Source: Buttiauxella noackiae ATCC 51607
Lineage (GTDB): Bacteria; Pseudomonadota; Gammaproteobacteria; Enterobacterales; Enterobacteriaceae
Direction: 5' to 3'
DNA length: 64,000 bases
Assembly: GCF_001654865.1 (NCBI RefSeq)
Contig: NZ_LXEO01000008.1
Span: 62,001-126,000 of the forward strand
Shown here in pieces: positions 37,900 to 46,828 of this stretch. Each line of letters starts with the position of its first letter. Positions within the stretch are counted from its first letter, which is position 1. The notes under the pieces are model-generated. The model was given only the letters and a program-made list of their open reading frames with translations. It was not told the origin of the DNA and did no database searches. The translations under genes and the position numbers were made by a program.

Positions 37900-39012
37900 A
37901 TGTTCGCCCAACGTAAAAAACTGTTGTCGGGTATGGTGGCGGGTTTGTTGATGGCGGTTTCTGCCACGACGTTTGCCGCCGAACAAAAGACGCTGCACGT
38001 TTATAACTGGTCAGATTATATCGCTCCAGACACGCTGGAAAACTTCACTAAAGAAACCGGCATTAAAGTGGTTTATGACGTTTTCGACTCCAACGAAGTG
38101 TTGGAAGGAAAGTTGATGGCGGGCAGCACGGGCTATGATCTTGTCGTCCCATCTTCCCAATTCCTTGAGCGCCAGGCTCAGGCCGGTATTTTCCAGCCTC
38201 TTGATAAGAGCAAACTGCCGAATTATAAAAACCTCGATCCGGAAATGCTCAAGTTGGTGGCGCATAACGACCACGACAATAAATACGGCATTCCCTACAT
38301 GATGGTGACGACGGGGATTGGCTACAACGTCGATAAAGTCAAAGCGGCACTGGGCAAAGATGCGCCGGTAAATAGCTGGGATCTGATTCTTAAACCAGAA
38401 AACCTTGAGAAGTTGAAAAGCTGCGGTGTGTCCTTCCTTGATGCGCCAAGCGAGGTTTATGCCAGCGTGCTGCATTATCTGGGCAAAGATCCTAACAGCA
38501 CCGATCCGAAAGATTACACCGAGACGGCCAACGATCTTCTGCTAAAACTGCGCCCGTCGATCCGCTATTTCCACTCATCCCAATACATCAACGATCTGGC
38601 TAACGGCGACATCTGCGTAGCGATTGGCTGGTCCGGCGATATTCTCCAGGCGGCTAACCGTGCCAAAGAAGCAAAAAATGGCGTGAATATTGCTTATACC
38701 ATTCCTAAAGAAGGCGCGATGGTTTACTTCGATATGTTCGCGATGACGGCTGATGCGAAAAATAAAGACGAAGCGTATCAGTTCCTGAACTATCTGATGC
38801 GACCAGACGTGGTTGCGAATATCAGTAATCACGTTTATTACGCGAATGCGAATAAAGAGTCGCTTCCGCTGTTGAATGCTGAAATTCGTGATAACCCGGG
38901 AATTTATCCGCCAGCGGATGTGCGTGCCAAATTGTTCACCCAGGGTGTGCAATCGCCAAAAGTTGACCGTGTGATTACCCGCGCCTGGACTAAAGTTAAA
39001 ACTGGGAAATAA
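37900..39012 (+). CDS. potF: Periplasmic putrescine-binding protein PotF
   Basis: The 370-residue receptor of the PotFGHI putrescine importer, equal in length to E. coli PotF. The signal peptide is cut after TFA. The ligand-site regions LHVYNWSDYIAPDT, YDVFDSNEVLEGKLMAGST and GDICVAIGWSGD are conserved, holding the aromatic and acidic residues that grip the diamine. It is the first gene of the operon; an ERIC element overlaps its stop codon. Confidence 0.97.
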   Translation: MFAQRKKLLSGMVAGLLMAVSATTFAAEQKTLHVYNWSDYIAPDTLENFTKETGIKVVYDVFDSNEVLEGKLMAGSTGYDLVVPSSQFLERQAQAGIFQPLDKSKLPNYKNLDPEMLKLVAHNDHDNKYGIPYMMVTTGIGYNVDKVKAALGKDAPVNSWDLILKPENLEKLKSCGVSFLDAPSEVYASVLHYLGKDPNSTDPKDYTETANDLLLKLRPSIRYFHSSQYINDLANGDICVAIGWSGDILQAANRAKEAKNGVNIAYTIPKEGAMVYFDMFAMTADAKNKDEAYQFLNYLMRPDVVANISNHVYYANANKESLPLLNAEIRDNPGIYPPADVRAKLFTQGVQSPKVDRVITRAWTKVKTGK

Positions 39013-39137
39013 TACCCGTCATACTTCAAGCTGCAGATGCGTTGACTGCACCCGTGCGCCCCAGTCACATAGTTATCTATGTTCCTGGGGACTTACGGCC
39101 TGGTCGCCTTCCTGCAACTCGAATTATTTTGGGTATA
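39012..39137. repeat. ERIC element between potF and potG
   Basis: About 126 bp with ends ATACCCGTCATACTTCAAG and CTCGAATTATTTTGGGTATA and centre CCCAGTCACATAGTTATCTA. It begins at the potF stop codon and lies inside the operon, so it is transcribed. Its palindrome would fold as RNA and may limit potGHI relative to potF. Confidence 0.93.
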
Positions 39138-39284
39138 AGTGTTATCTAATTAGATTTGCAACACAGTGGCGCACCGAAATAGTGCATGCGCTCCAACACG
39201 GACAGAAACCTTAAATCTTCTGTCCGTCATTAGTACGGCAACCGGGCCGTACCTCTATTTTGTTTTTGCCGGAGAGCAACATAA

Positions 39285-40418
39285 TTGAACGACGCAACCC
39301 CTCGTCCGCAAGCGAAAACTCGCAAAGCGCTCACGCCGCTGCTTGAAGTTCGCAACCTCACCAAGTCCTTTGACGGCCAGCACGCCGTTGATGATGTTAA
39401 TCTGACGATTTATAAAGGCGAAATTTTTGCGCTGCTAGGGCCATCCGGCTGTGGTAAATCCACTTTGCTGCGCATGCTGGCGGGTTTTGAACAGCCGAGC
39501 GCAGGCCAAATCGTGCTCGATGGCGTGGATTTGTCGCATGTGCCGCCATATCAGCGCCCAATCAACATGATGTTCCAGTCCTATGCTCTTTTCCCGCATA
39601 TGACGGTGGAACAAAACATTGCGTTTGGACTCAAGCAAGATAAATTGCCGAAAAATGAAATAGCCCAGCGTGTGCAAGAAATGCTAACGCTAGTGCATAT
39701 GCAGGAGTACGCCAAACGTAAACCGCACCAGCTTTCGGGCGGGCAGCGCCAGCGCGTCGCTTTGGCGCGTAGCCTGGCGAAACGACCAAAATTATTGCTG
39801 CTTGATGAACCGATGGGCGCGCTGGATAAAAAACTGCGCGACCGTATGCAACTCGAAGTGGTGGACATCCTGGAGCGAGTGGGTGCGACCTGCGTCATGG
39901 TAACGCACGACCAGGAAGAGGCGATGACCATGGCGGGGCGCATCGCGATTATGAATCGCGGCAAGTTTGAACAAATCGGCGAACCAGAAGAAGTTTATGA
40001 ATACCCGGCGACGCGCTACAGCGCTGAATTTATCGGCTCGGTAAACGTCTTTGAAGGTTTGCTAAAAGATCGTCAGGACGATGGTCTGGTGATTGATAGC
40101 CCTGGTCTTGTGCACCCCCTAAAAGTTGATCCTGATATTTCCGTTGTCGACGGTGTTCCGGTGTATGTTGCTTTGCGTCCGGAAAAAGTGATGCTTTGCG
40201 ACGAGCCGCCGGCCGATGGTTACAACTTCGCGGTCGGAGAAGTGGTGCACATTGCTTATCTTGGCGATCTGTCGATTTATCATGTGCGCCTGAAAAGCGG
40301 CCAGATGATCAGCGCGCAATTACAAAACGAGCACCGTAATCGGAAAGGGATGCCGACATGGGGCGATGAAATTCGTCTGTGTTGGGATGCCGAAAGTTGT
40401 GTGGTTCTCACGGTTTAA
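39285..40418 (+). CDS. potG: Putrescine ABC transporter ATPase PotG
   Basis: A 377-residue ATPase, the E. coli length. The start is TTG at 39285 after GGAGAG, giving MNDATPRPQAKTRKALTPLL. Walker A is GPSGCGKST near residue 52, the signature is LSGGQRQR, Walker B is LLLLDEPMGALDK and the H-loop is VMVTHDQEEA. The C-terminal TOBE domain (about 290-377) contains the tail ELWxD-like CWDAESCVVLTV. It is 272 bp from potF, the gap holding the ERIC element. Confidence 0.96.
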   Translation: MNDATPRPQAKTRKALTPLLEVRNLTKSFDGQHAVDDVNLTIYKGEIFALLGPSGCGKSTLLRMLAGFEQPSAGQIVLDGVDLSHVPPYQRPINMMFQSYALFPHMTVEQNIAFGLKQDKLPKNEIAQRVQEMLTLVHMQEYAKRKPHQLSGGQRQRVALARSLAKRPKLLLLDEPMGALDKKLRDRMQLEVVDILERVGATCVMVTHDQEEAMTMAGRIAIMNRGKFEQIGEPEEVYEYPATRYSAEFIGSVNVFEGLLKDRQDDGLVIDSPGLVHPLKVDPDISVVDGVPVYVALRPEKVMLCDEPPADGYNFAVGEVVHIAYLGDLSIYHVRLKSGQMISAQLQNEHRNRKGMPTWGDEIRLCWDAESCVVLTV

Positions 40419-40427
40419 GGGGGCGAA

Positions 40428-41381
40428 ATGAGCACGATAACTGAACGCCCGGCCGAGCCACCGGCAAGCGGTTTTAAATTGTGGCTGGCAAAAATGCAAA
40501 TGCGCCATGGCCGCAAGCTGGTGATCGCTTTGCCCTATGTGTGGCTTATATTGCTGTTTATGCTGCCGTTCTTGATTGTTTTCAAGATAAGTTTTGCAGA
40601 AATGGCACGATCCATTCCGCCTTATACTGACCTGATAACCTGGGCTGATGATCAGATAACGTTTGTGCTTAACCTGGCAAACTATCTCCAGTTAACCGAC
40701 GATCCGCTTTATGCCGAAGCCTATTTGCAATCGTTGCAAGTGGCGGGTATTTCCACTATTTGCTGTTTGTTAATGGGGTATCCATTAGCATGGGCGGTGG
40801 CCCACAGTAAGCCATCAACCCGTAATATTCTGTTGTTACTGGTTATTTTACCTTCATGGACGTCGTTCTTGATCCGCGTTTACGCGTGGATGGGGATTCT
40901 GAAAAATAACGGAGTCCTGAACAATGTACTGATGTGGTTAGGCGTTATCGATCAACCGCTGGTGATTCTGCATACCAATCTGGCAGTTTATATCGGTATC
41001 GTTTATGCCTACCTGCCATTTATGGTGTTGCCGATTTATACCGCGTTGACACGACTCGATTATTCTTTGGTGGAAGCCTCATTGGATTTAGGTGCGCGCC
41101 CTCTGAAAACGTTCTTCAGCGTCATCGTGCCACTGACTAAAGGCGGCATTATTGCGGGTTCGATGCTGGTCTTTATCCCGGCGGTAGGTGAGTTTGTTAT
41201 TCCTGAACTGCTTGGAGGGCCAGATAGCATCATGATTGGTCGCGTATTGTGGCAGGAATTCTTCAATAACCGCGATTGGCCGGTTGCGTCCGCAGTAGCG
41301 ATAACCATGCTGATTCTGCTGATTGTGCCGATTATGTGGTTCCACAAATACCAGAATAGAACGGCGGGGGACCATGCATGA
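40428..41381 (+). CDS. potH: Putrescine ABC transporter permease PotH
   Basis: A 317-residue inner-membrane permease with six helices after a cytoplasmic N-terminal extension. The EAA loop is EASLDLGARPLKTFFSVIVP (about 220-240). It begins 9 bp after potG and overlaps potI by 4 nt. Confidence 0.96.
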   Translation: MSTITERPAEPPASGFKLWLAKMQMRHGRKLVIALPYVWLILLFMLPFLIVFKISFAEMARSIPPYTDLITWADDQITFVLNLANYLQLTDDPLYAEAYLQSLQVAGISTICCLLMGYPLAWAVAHSKPSTRNILLLLVILPSWTSFLIRVYAWMGILKNNGVLNNVLMWLGVIDQPLVILHTNLAVYIGIVYAYLPFMVLPIYTALTRLDYSLVEASLDLGARPLKTFFSVIVPLTKGGIIAGSMLVFIPAVGEFVIPELLGGPDSIMIGRVLWQEFFNNRDWPVASAVAITMLILLIVPIMWFHKYQNRTAGDHA

Positions 41382-42226
41382 ATAATTTACCGGTAGTGCG
41401 TTCACCGTGGCGCATTTTGATTTTGGTGATTGGTTTCACTTTCCTCTATGCACCTATGCTAATGCTGGTGATCTACTCGTTTAACAGCTCAAAACTGGTG
41501 ACGGTATGGGCAGGATGGTCAACGCGTTGGTATGTTGAGTTGTTCCAGGACTCAGCAATGATGAGCGCCGTCGGGTTGAGTTTGACCATAGCGGCGGCAG
41601 CGGCCACGGCGGCAGTGATTCTTGGAACAATTGCGGCAGTGGTGATGGTGCGTTTTGGTAAATTCCGTGGCTCGACGGGCTTTGCCTTTATGCTCACCGC
41701 GCCGCTAGTTATGCCGGATGTGATCACCGGGCTTTCGCTGCTATTGCTGTTTGTGGCGCTAGGGCACGCCATTGGCTGGCCAAGCGATCGCGGCATGTTG
41801 ACTATCTGGCTTGCGCACGTCACGTTTTGTACCGCGTATGTTTCGGTGGTGATCAGCTCGCGTTTAAGAGAACTGGATCACTCCATTGAAGAAGCCGCGA
41901 TGGATTTAGGGGCAACGCCGCTGAAGGTTTTCTTTGTGATAACCGTGCCAATGATTGCTCCGGCGATTATCTCCGGCTGGCTGTTAGCCTTTACGTTATC
42001 GCTCGACGATTTGGTGATTGCCAGTTTTGTCTCAGGGCCTGGTGCGACAACATTGCCGATGCTGGTCTTCTCAAGCGTAAGAATGGGGGTGAATCCTGAA
42101 ATTAACGCTTTGGCGTCTATAATTTTGGGCGTTGTCGGGGTTATCGGTTTAATCGCCTGGTGGTTTATGGCCAGGGCAGAAAAGCAGCGTCTGCGCGATA
42201 TCCAACGGGCAAGGCACACCGCTTAG
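41378..42226 (+). CDS. potI: Putrescine ABC transporter permease PotI
   Basis: A 282-residue second permease (E. coli 281 aa) with six helices and EAA loop EAAMDLGATPLKVFFVITVP. With PotH it forms the membrane channel energised by PotG. It is the last transporter gene of the operon; ybjO follows after a hairpin. Confidence 0.96.
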   Translation: MNNLPVVRSPWRILILVIGFTFLYAPMLMLVIYSFNSSKLVTVWAGWSTRWYVELFQDSAMMSAVGLSLTIAAAAATAAVILGTIAAVVMVRFGKFRGSTGFAFMLTAPLVMPDVITGLSLLLLFVALGHAIGWPSDRGMLTIWLAHVTFCTAYVSVVISSRLRELDHSIEEAAMDLGATPLKVFFVITVPMIAPAIISGWLLAFTLSLDDLVIASFVSGPGATTLPMLVFSSVRMGVNPEINALASIILGVVGVIGLIAWWFMARAEKQRLRDIQRARHTA

Positions 42227-42281
42227 ATAATACGGGTTGCAGCCAGCACCCTTGCAACTTAAAATCTGCAGCGATAATTCC

Positions 42282-42310
42282 CACAGTGCCGCGTCAGACG
42301 CGGCACTGTG
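42282..42310 (+). terminator. Perfect 12-bp hairpin between potI and ybjO
   Basis: CACAGTGCCGCG (42282-42293) and CGCGGCACTGTG (42299-42310) with loop TCAGA. No T-run follows, so it is a partial terminator or mRNA-stabilising stem after the pot operon. Confidence 0.6.
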
Positions 42311-42369
42311 TCGTATGGAACACGAGGTTTGCGGAAATTTTCAGTAAACGAAGTCAAACACAAGCCAAA

Positions 42370-42804
42370 TTGAACGCTCCCACTTTAGTGCTGGTGGCGG
42401 CAATTGCTATTCTTTCAACCCGGATGCTCGATCTTATGTTGCTTTTCAACATGCTCGGGGTTCGGGGCGTTATTGATTTTGTTCATCGTAGTGTGCAAAC
42501 GTGGAACCTGACGCTAATTTTTCTCGGTAGTCTGGTGATGCTGTGTATTGAGTTACGTTGTGCGTTTGTCATTATGAAAGGGCGCAATTGGGGACGCTGG
42601 GTATTTCTTGCCACGCAGGTCATTGCAGTTGCCTATCTGTGGGCGGCGTCGCTTGGTTGGGGCTACCCTGAGCTATTCAGTATCCCTGGTGAATCAAAAC
42701 GTGAAATTTTCCGTTCGTTGATGACGCAAAAACTTCCCGATTTGTTAGTGCTATTTCTGCTGTTTATCCCCTCGCGGAGTCGGCTTTTTTTTAAACTTCA
42801 ATAA
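42370..42804 (+). CDS. ybjO: YbjO, inner-membrane protein (start uncertain)
   Basis: An inner-membrane protein with four hydrophobic helices; function unknown. The body matches E. coli YbjO (162 aa), for example HRSVQTW, KGRNW and ELFSIPGESKREIF. The start is a problem. Homology continues upstream of the TTG at 42370, to about 42334, but no ATG is in frame. The ATG at 42315, placed like the E. coli start, is in another frame and meets TAA at 42345. One extra base between 42315 and 42370 relative to E. coli would explain this. The gene may use TTG 42370 or ATT 42337, or be frameshifted. Confidence 0.7.
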   Translation: MNAPTLVLVAAIAILSTRMLDLMLLFNMLGVRGVIDFVHRSVQTWNLTLIFLGSLVMLCIELRCAFVIMKGRNWGRWVFLATQVIAVAYLWAASLGWGYPELFSIPGESKREIFRSLMTQKLPDLLVLFLLFIPSRSRLFFKLQ

Positions 42805-42849
42805 CCGCGTAGTGCTACAATCTGTGCCCCCGGTTTTCAGGACTTAATT

Positions 42850-43983
42850 ATGCATTGCGCGCTCTATCAGGCTAATCGCTGCCGCTCTTGTCAGTGGATC
42901 GAACAGCCGATTTCCGAACAGCTCACCGCCAAAATGAACGAACTTCAGTACCTGCTGGAGGGCATTGCGGTGCATGACTGGCGTGAGCCGATGAGTGGTC
43001 CTGAACAGGCATTCCGCAATAAAGCCAAAATGGTGGTCAGCGGCAGCGTAGAAAAACCGTTATTGGGAATGTTGCATCGTGACGGTACTCCTGAGGATCT
43101 AACGGAGTGCCCGCTTTATCCTGCCTCATTCCAGAAGGTTTTTGCCGTACTGAAGCCTTTTATCGCTCGTGCGGGTTTGACGCCTTATAGCGTCTCCCGT
43201 AAGCGTGGTGAGTTGAAATACCTGTTGCTGACTGAAAGCCAGAAAGATGGTGGCATGATGCTGCGCTTTGTTTTGCGTTCTGAAGCCAAACTGGAACAAC
43301 TTCGTGCGGCATTGCCGTGGTTAGTGCAACAATTGCCACAGTTAAAAGTGATTTCTGCCAATATTCAGCCAGTACATATGGCGATTATGGAAGGAGAGCA
43401 AGAAATCCCGCTGACCGAACAACAGGCACTGGAAGAACAGTTTAACGGCGTGCCGTTGTATATCCGCCCGCAAAGTTTCTTCCAAACAAACCCAACGGTT
43501 GCCGCCTCGCTGTATGCGACTGCGCGTGAGTGGGTTCGCGAATTGCCCGTCAAACATATGTGGGATTTGTTCTGTGGAGTAGGCGGGTTTGGCCTGCATT
43601 GTGCGACACCCGATATGAAATTGACCGGGATTGAGATTGCCCCTGAAGCCATTGCCTGCGCACGTCAGTCCGCAGCAAAAATAGGGTTAACGGATATTCA
43701 CTTCCAGGCGCTTGATTCCACAAAATTTGCGACTGAGCAACAGGATATCCCTGACCTAGTGTTAGTGAACCCGCCAAGACGCGGTATTGGCCAGGCGCTC
43801 TGTTATTTCCTTAATAACATGGCCCCGAAATACATTATCTATTCAAGTTGTAATGCGCAGACTATGGCGCGGGATATTTCTTCATTGGCGGAATATCGGG
43901 TCGAACGCGTGCAGTTATTCGATATGTTCCCGCATACGGCACATTACGAAGTTTTGGCATTGCTAATCCGTAATAAGGCGTAG
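42850..43983 (+). CDS. rlmC: 23S rRNA (uracil747-C5)-methyltransferase RlmC
   Basis: A 377-residue SAM-dependent RNA methyltransferase (E. coli 375 aa). The N-terminal [4Fe-4S] cysteines are C3, C11 and C14, with a fourth in LTECPLYP. The SAM motif is [13 protein letters not shown]. The catalytic cysteine is in YSSCNAQTM, and the general-base glutamate is in the C-terminal HYEVLALL. It methylates U747 of 23S rRNA. Confidence 0.97.
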   Translation: MHCALYQANRCRSCQWIEQPISEQLTAKMNELQYLLEGIAVHDWREPMSGPEQAFRNKAKMVVSGSVEKPLLGMLHRDGTPEDLTECPLYPASFQKVFAVLKPFIARAGLTPYSVSRKRGELKYLLLTESQKDGGMMLRFVLRSEAKLEQLRAALPWLVQQLPQLKVISANIQPVHMAIMEGEQEIPLTEQQALEEQFNGVPLYIRPQSFFQTNPTVAASLYATAREWVRELPVKHMWDLFCGVGGFGLHCATPDMKLTGIEIAPEAIACARQSAAKIGLTDIHFQALDSTKFATEQQDIPDLVLVNPPRRGIGQALCYFLNNMAPKYIIYSSCNAQTMARDISSLAEYRVERVQLFDMFPHTAHYEVLALLIRNKA

Positions 43984-44050
43984 TTTTGTCAATTTTTATT
44001 AAAAGGTACTGTGAGATAATTTTTTCTCGAATTACCTATAGATAAAAACC

Positions 44051-44476
44051 GTGAAAAAAATAATAGTTTTGCCGTTGGTAGCACTCGGCCTGGTCGGCTG
44101 TACGTCAGTAAAAGTAAGCCCGTTACCTAAAACAGAATTGATTGATCGTATATGTATTCAAAAAAATGATGCTGTAAAAGTAACCGACTTGTTGGCAGTC
44201 GTGCAACAAAGGTTACAATATCATCATATAAATTCTGAAGTATTCTCTACAACCCGCCCTGATAATTGCCGCTATATCATGAATTATGTGGCGTATCGAA
44301 CCTGGGATATTGTGCCTTATTTATCTTCGGCTGATTTTACTATTAATCGTGAAGGCGTGATGATTGCATCCGCAAATTTCCATTTAAGGGCTGGTGGGGG
44401 ATTATCTCTTATGAAGTGGAGAGGGACAGAGTATAAGATCAATCCTGTGATTGATCGTTTGGTGGGTGAGCAGTAA
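44051..44476 (+). CDS. Small lipoprotein, Sbal_3080-like
   Basis: A 141-residue predicted lipoprotein. The start is MKKIIVLPLVALGLVGC with lipobox LVGC, so lipidation is expected at C17. An Asp is not at +2, which favours outer-membrane sorting. The mature domain resembles small enterobacterial lipoproteins called Sbal_3080 family, from memory; no function is known. The gene is visibly more AT-rich than its neighbours and I know of no E. coli K-12 counterpart between rlmC and artJ, so recent gain is possible. Confidence 0.78.
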   Translation: MKKIIVLPLVALGLVGCTSVKVSPLPKTELIDRICIQKNDAVKVTDLLAVVQQRLQYHHINSEVFSTTRPDNCRYIMNYVAYRTWDIVPYLSSADFTINREGVMIASANFHLRAGGGLSLMKWRGTEYKINPVIDRLVGEQ

Positions 44477-44512
44477 TGCTAGTTTGTTAGTAGTTACTTA
44501 CCACATCAGAAG

Positions 44513-44533
44513 GCCCGCAAATAAATTGCGGGC
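44513..44533 (-). terminator. Hairpin after artJ
   Basis: Stem GCCCGCAA (44513-44520) and TTGCGGGC (44526-44533) with loop ATAAA, 9 bp after the artJ stop and shared with the convergent lipoprotein gene. T-tracts are weak on both sides. Confidence 0.6.
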
Positions 44534-44542
44534 TTAAAATTA

Positions 44543-45274
44543 TTACTGCGGGAACCACTGCTCGCTAATCTTTTTATAAGTCCCGTCAGCTTTAATCGCC
44601 GCCAGTGCGGTATTGAGTTTGGTCAACAGAGCCTGGTTGTCAGGACGAACTGCAATACCCAAACCTGTGCCAAAGTATTCTGCATCAGTAACATGCTCGC
44701 CAACTGTGCCTAATTGCGGGTTTGTTTTTAGCCACTCGTTCACTACTGCTGTATCACCAAATACCCCATCAATACGGCCATTTTTCAGATCGATAATCGC
44801 ATTCTGGTAGCTATCGTAAGAGACGGTTTTTATTTCCGGATGTTTGTCCTGGAGATATTTTTGATGCGTGGTCCCATTTTCCATACCAATACGTTTGCCT
44901 TTCAGCTCTTCAAAGGATTTGAATGCGCCTTTTTTGGCAATAACGACTGCTGAGTTAGCGTAATACGGCGTGGTGAAAGAAACTTGTTTACTACGCTCAG
45001 GCGTGATGTCCATACCAGAAATGACTGCGTCGTATTTACGGAATTTCAGCGACGGAATAAGGCTGTCAAATGCATGGTTAGTGAATGTGCACTCTGCCTG
45101 CATTTGTTTGCATAAAGCTTTAGCCAAATCGATATCGAAACCGACAATCTGATTGTTGGCATCAAGTGATTCAAATGGCGGATAAGTGGCCGAAGAACCA
45201 AAGTTGATTTTGTCGGCAGCAACCACGTTAAATGCGGCTGTTGCGAACATGGCGGCCAAAATAAACTTCTTCAT
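44543..45274 (-). CDS. artJ: Arginine-binding periplasmic protein ArtJ
   Basis: A 243-residue family 3 solute-binding protein with high specificity for L-arginine. The signal is cut after VVA. The ligand motif is VGFDIDLAKALCKQM, and GMDITPERSKQVSFT is typical of the ArtI/ArtJ pair. It is a single gene downstream of paired ARG boxes, as expected for the ArgR-repressed receptor that feeds the ArtPQM transporter. It is a paralogue of artI. Confidence 0.96.
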   Translation of the reverse strand: MKKFILAAMFATAAFNVVAADKINFGSSATYPPFESLDANNQIVGFDIDLAKALCKQMQAECTFTNHAFDSLIPSLKFRKYDAVISGMDITPERSKQVSFTTPYYANSAVVIAKKGAFKSFEELKGKRIGMENGTTHQKYLQDKHPEIKTVSYDSYQNAIIDLKNGRIDGVFGDTAVVNEWLKTNPQLGTVGEHVTDAEYFGTGLGIAVRPDNQALLTKLNTALAAIKADGTYKKISEQWFPQ

Positions 45275-45343
45275 GTGTATTGCTCCCGTCTGTCATGTTT
45301 TATTGTATTCACCGTTTCCCGGCGTCAAAAAAGCATGCCATTA

Positions 45344-45361
45344 AGTGAATTTGTATGCAAT
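45344..45361 (-). promoter_or_regulatory. ARG box 1 (ArgR operator) of artJ
   Basis: AGTGAATTTGTATGCAAT is an 18-bp match to the ArgR consensus AATGAATAATTATTCATT-type palindrome. It lies 70 bp upstream of the artJ ATG and exactly 3 bp from box 2, the standard spacing. Confidence 0.75.
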
Positions 45362-45364
45362 AAA

Positions 45365-45382
45365 AATGTATAATTATATTTT
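45365..45382 (-). promoter_or_regulatory. ARG box 2 (ArgR operator) of artJ
   Basis: AATGTATAATTATATTTT is the second 18-bp ARG box, with the central TATAATTATA palindrome. Together with box 1 it should bind the ArgR hexamer and repress artJ when arginine is plentiful. Confidence 0.8.
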
Positions 45383-45390
45383 TCGGGGCG

Positions 45391-45417
45391 TAAAAAAGGC
45401 GGGGAGATCCCCGCCTG
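45391..45417 (-). terminator. Terminator of artPIQM
   Basis: Stem GGCGGGGA (45398-45405) and TCCCCGCC (45408-45415), followed on the minus strand by a six-T run. It lies 22 bp after the artM stop and 9 bp from ARG box 2. Confidence 0.88.
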
Positions 45418-45438
45418 ATTTGACTGACTTATTACAAC

Positions 45439-46107
45439 TTAATTACGGCGTTCAAATGCCAGTGCACGGCGTTCTATCACACGCATCAACAACGTTAATA
45501 GCCCGTTCACCACCAGATAAACCAGGCCTGCAGCACCGAACACCATCACATCGTATGTGCGACCGTACAGAAGTTGCCCGTGGCCCATCACTTCCATCAG
45601 CGTAATGGTGTACGCAAGAGAAGTACTTTTAAACACCAAAACCACTTCATTCGAATAAGAAGAAAGTGCGCGTTTAAATGCATAAGGAAGCAAAATGGCT
45701 AGCGTATCTTTCTTGCTCATCCCTAATGCATCACATGACTGCCACTGGCCTTCAGGAATGGCGCGGATTGCTCCGTAAAATAGCTGCGTAGTGTATGCCG
45801 CACTGTTCAACGACAGCGCAATCAATGCACATAGCCATGGCTCAGAAAGTAGATGCCACAGAACGGGGTAGTTCTGAATGGACGGGAACTGACCTGGGCC
45901 ATAATAAATCAGGAAGATTTGCACCAGCAAAGGCGTGCCGGTAAACAGAGTGATATAGGCGCGCACCACGTAAACCAGTACCGGTGTTTTCAGCGTCAGA
46001 ACGATGGTGAAAAGCAGCGATAAAATCAACGCGACCACAATAGATGCCGCGGTGAGTGTCAGGCTGGTATGCAGGCCTTTAAAAAGCTCTGGTAAATACT
46101 CAAGCAT
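45439..46107 (-). CDS. artM: Arginine ABC transporter permease ArtM
   Basis: A 222-residue HisMQ-type permease, the E. coli length. It has about five helices and EAA-type loop EGQWQSCDALGMSKKDTLAILLP. It shares one base with the end of artQ. With ArtQ it forms the inner-membrane part of the arginine importer. Confidence 0.96.
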   Translation of the reverse strand: MLEYLPELFKGLHTSLTLTAASIVVALILSLLFTIVLTLKTPVLVYVVRAYITLFTGTPLLVQIFLIYYGPGQFPSIQNYPVLWHLLSEPWLCALIALSLNSAAYTTQLFYGAIRAIPEGQWQSCDALGMSKKDTLAILLPYAFKRALSSYSNEVVLVFKSTSLAYTITLMEVMGHGQLLYGRTYDVMVFGAAGLVYLVVNGLLTLLMRVIERRALAFERRN

Positions 46108-46823
46108 CAGCCGGGTCTCCGTTCAAAACGAGTCGCTCTCTGGTCAATACGTTTGAGAACATACTGGCTTATGAGGGTGATCACGAGGTAGATCGCGGCA
46201 GCAACCACATACCAGGTAAACGGCTCCTGAGTACGAGTGGCGATACTCTTAGTCTGTAGCATCAAATCGTTAACGCTAATCAGTGACACCAATGCGGTAT
46301 CTTTGAGCAATACCAGCCACTGATTACCTAAACCCGGCAGCGCATGGCGCCACATTTGCGGCATCACCAGGCGGAAGAAAATGGCTGCTTTCGACATGCC
46401 TAATGCCTGGCCAGATTCCCATTGCCCAACTGGCACGGCTTTAAGTGCGCCACGCAAAGTTTGTGATGCATAAGCCGAGTAGAGCAGGGAAAGGGCAATC
46501 ACACCGCACAGGAACGGGCTGACATCGAAATTCTCAATTTGTAATTGAATGGGGATTTGTACAAAACCGAGGTTGAGTGCAAAACCATCTGAGAGAATCA
46601 GCAGTAATTGCGAGGCGCCGAAGTAAATAAACAGCACCACCAGAATTTCAGGCAGACCGCGTAACACCGTAACCAACGCTGAACCCAGCCAGGCTACTGG
46701 ACGCCATTTCGCAGACTCCCATACGGCAAAAATCATCGCCAGAGCCAGGCCGATGATTAGCGCACAAACGGCAAGGCCGACGGTCATCCCGGCGGCGCTC
46801 GCTAAAGTAAACAATTCGTTCAT
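46107..46823 (-). CDS. artQ: Arginine ABC transporter permease ArtQ
   Basis: A 238-residue permease paired with ArtM, five helices, with EAA loop [24 protein letters not shown]. It lies 5 bp after artI and overlaps artM by one base, so all are one transcript. Confidence 0.96.
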   Translation of the reverse strand: MNELFTLASAAGMTVGLAVCALIIGLALAMIFAVWESAKWRPVAWLGSALVTVLRGLPEILVVLFIYFGASQLLLILSDGFALNLGFVQIPIQLQIENFDVSPFLCGVIALSLLYSAYASQTLRGALKAVPVGQWESGQALGMSKAAIFFRLVMPQMWRHALPGLGNQWLVLLKDTALVSLISVNDLMLQTKSIATRTQEPFTWYVVAAAIYLVITLISQYVLKRIDQRATRFERRPG

Positions 46824-46828
46824 TCAGA

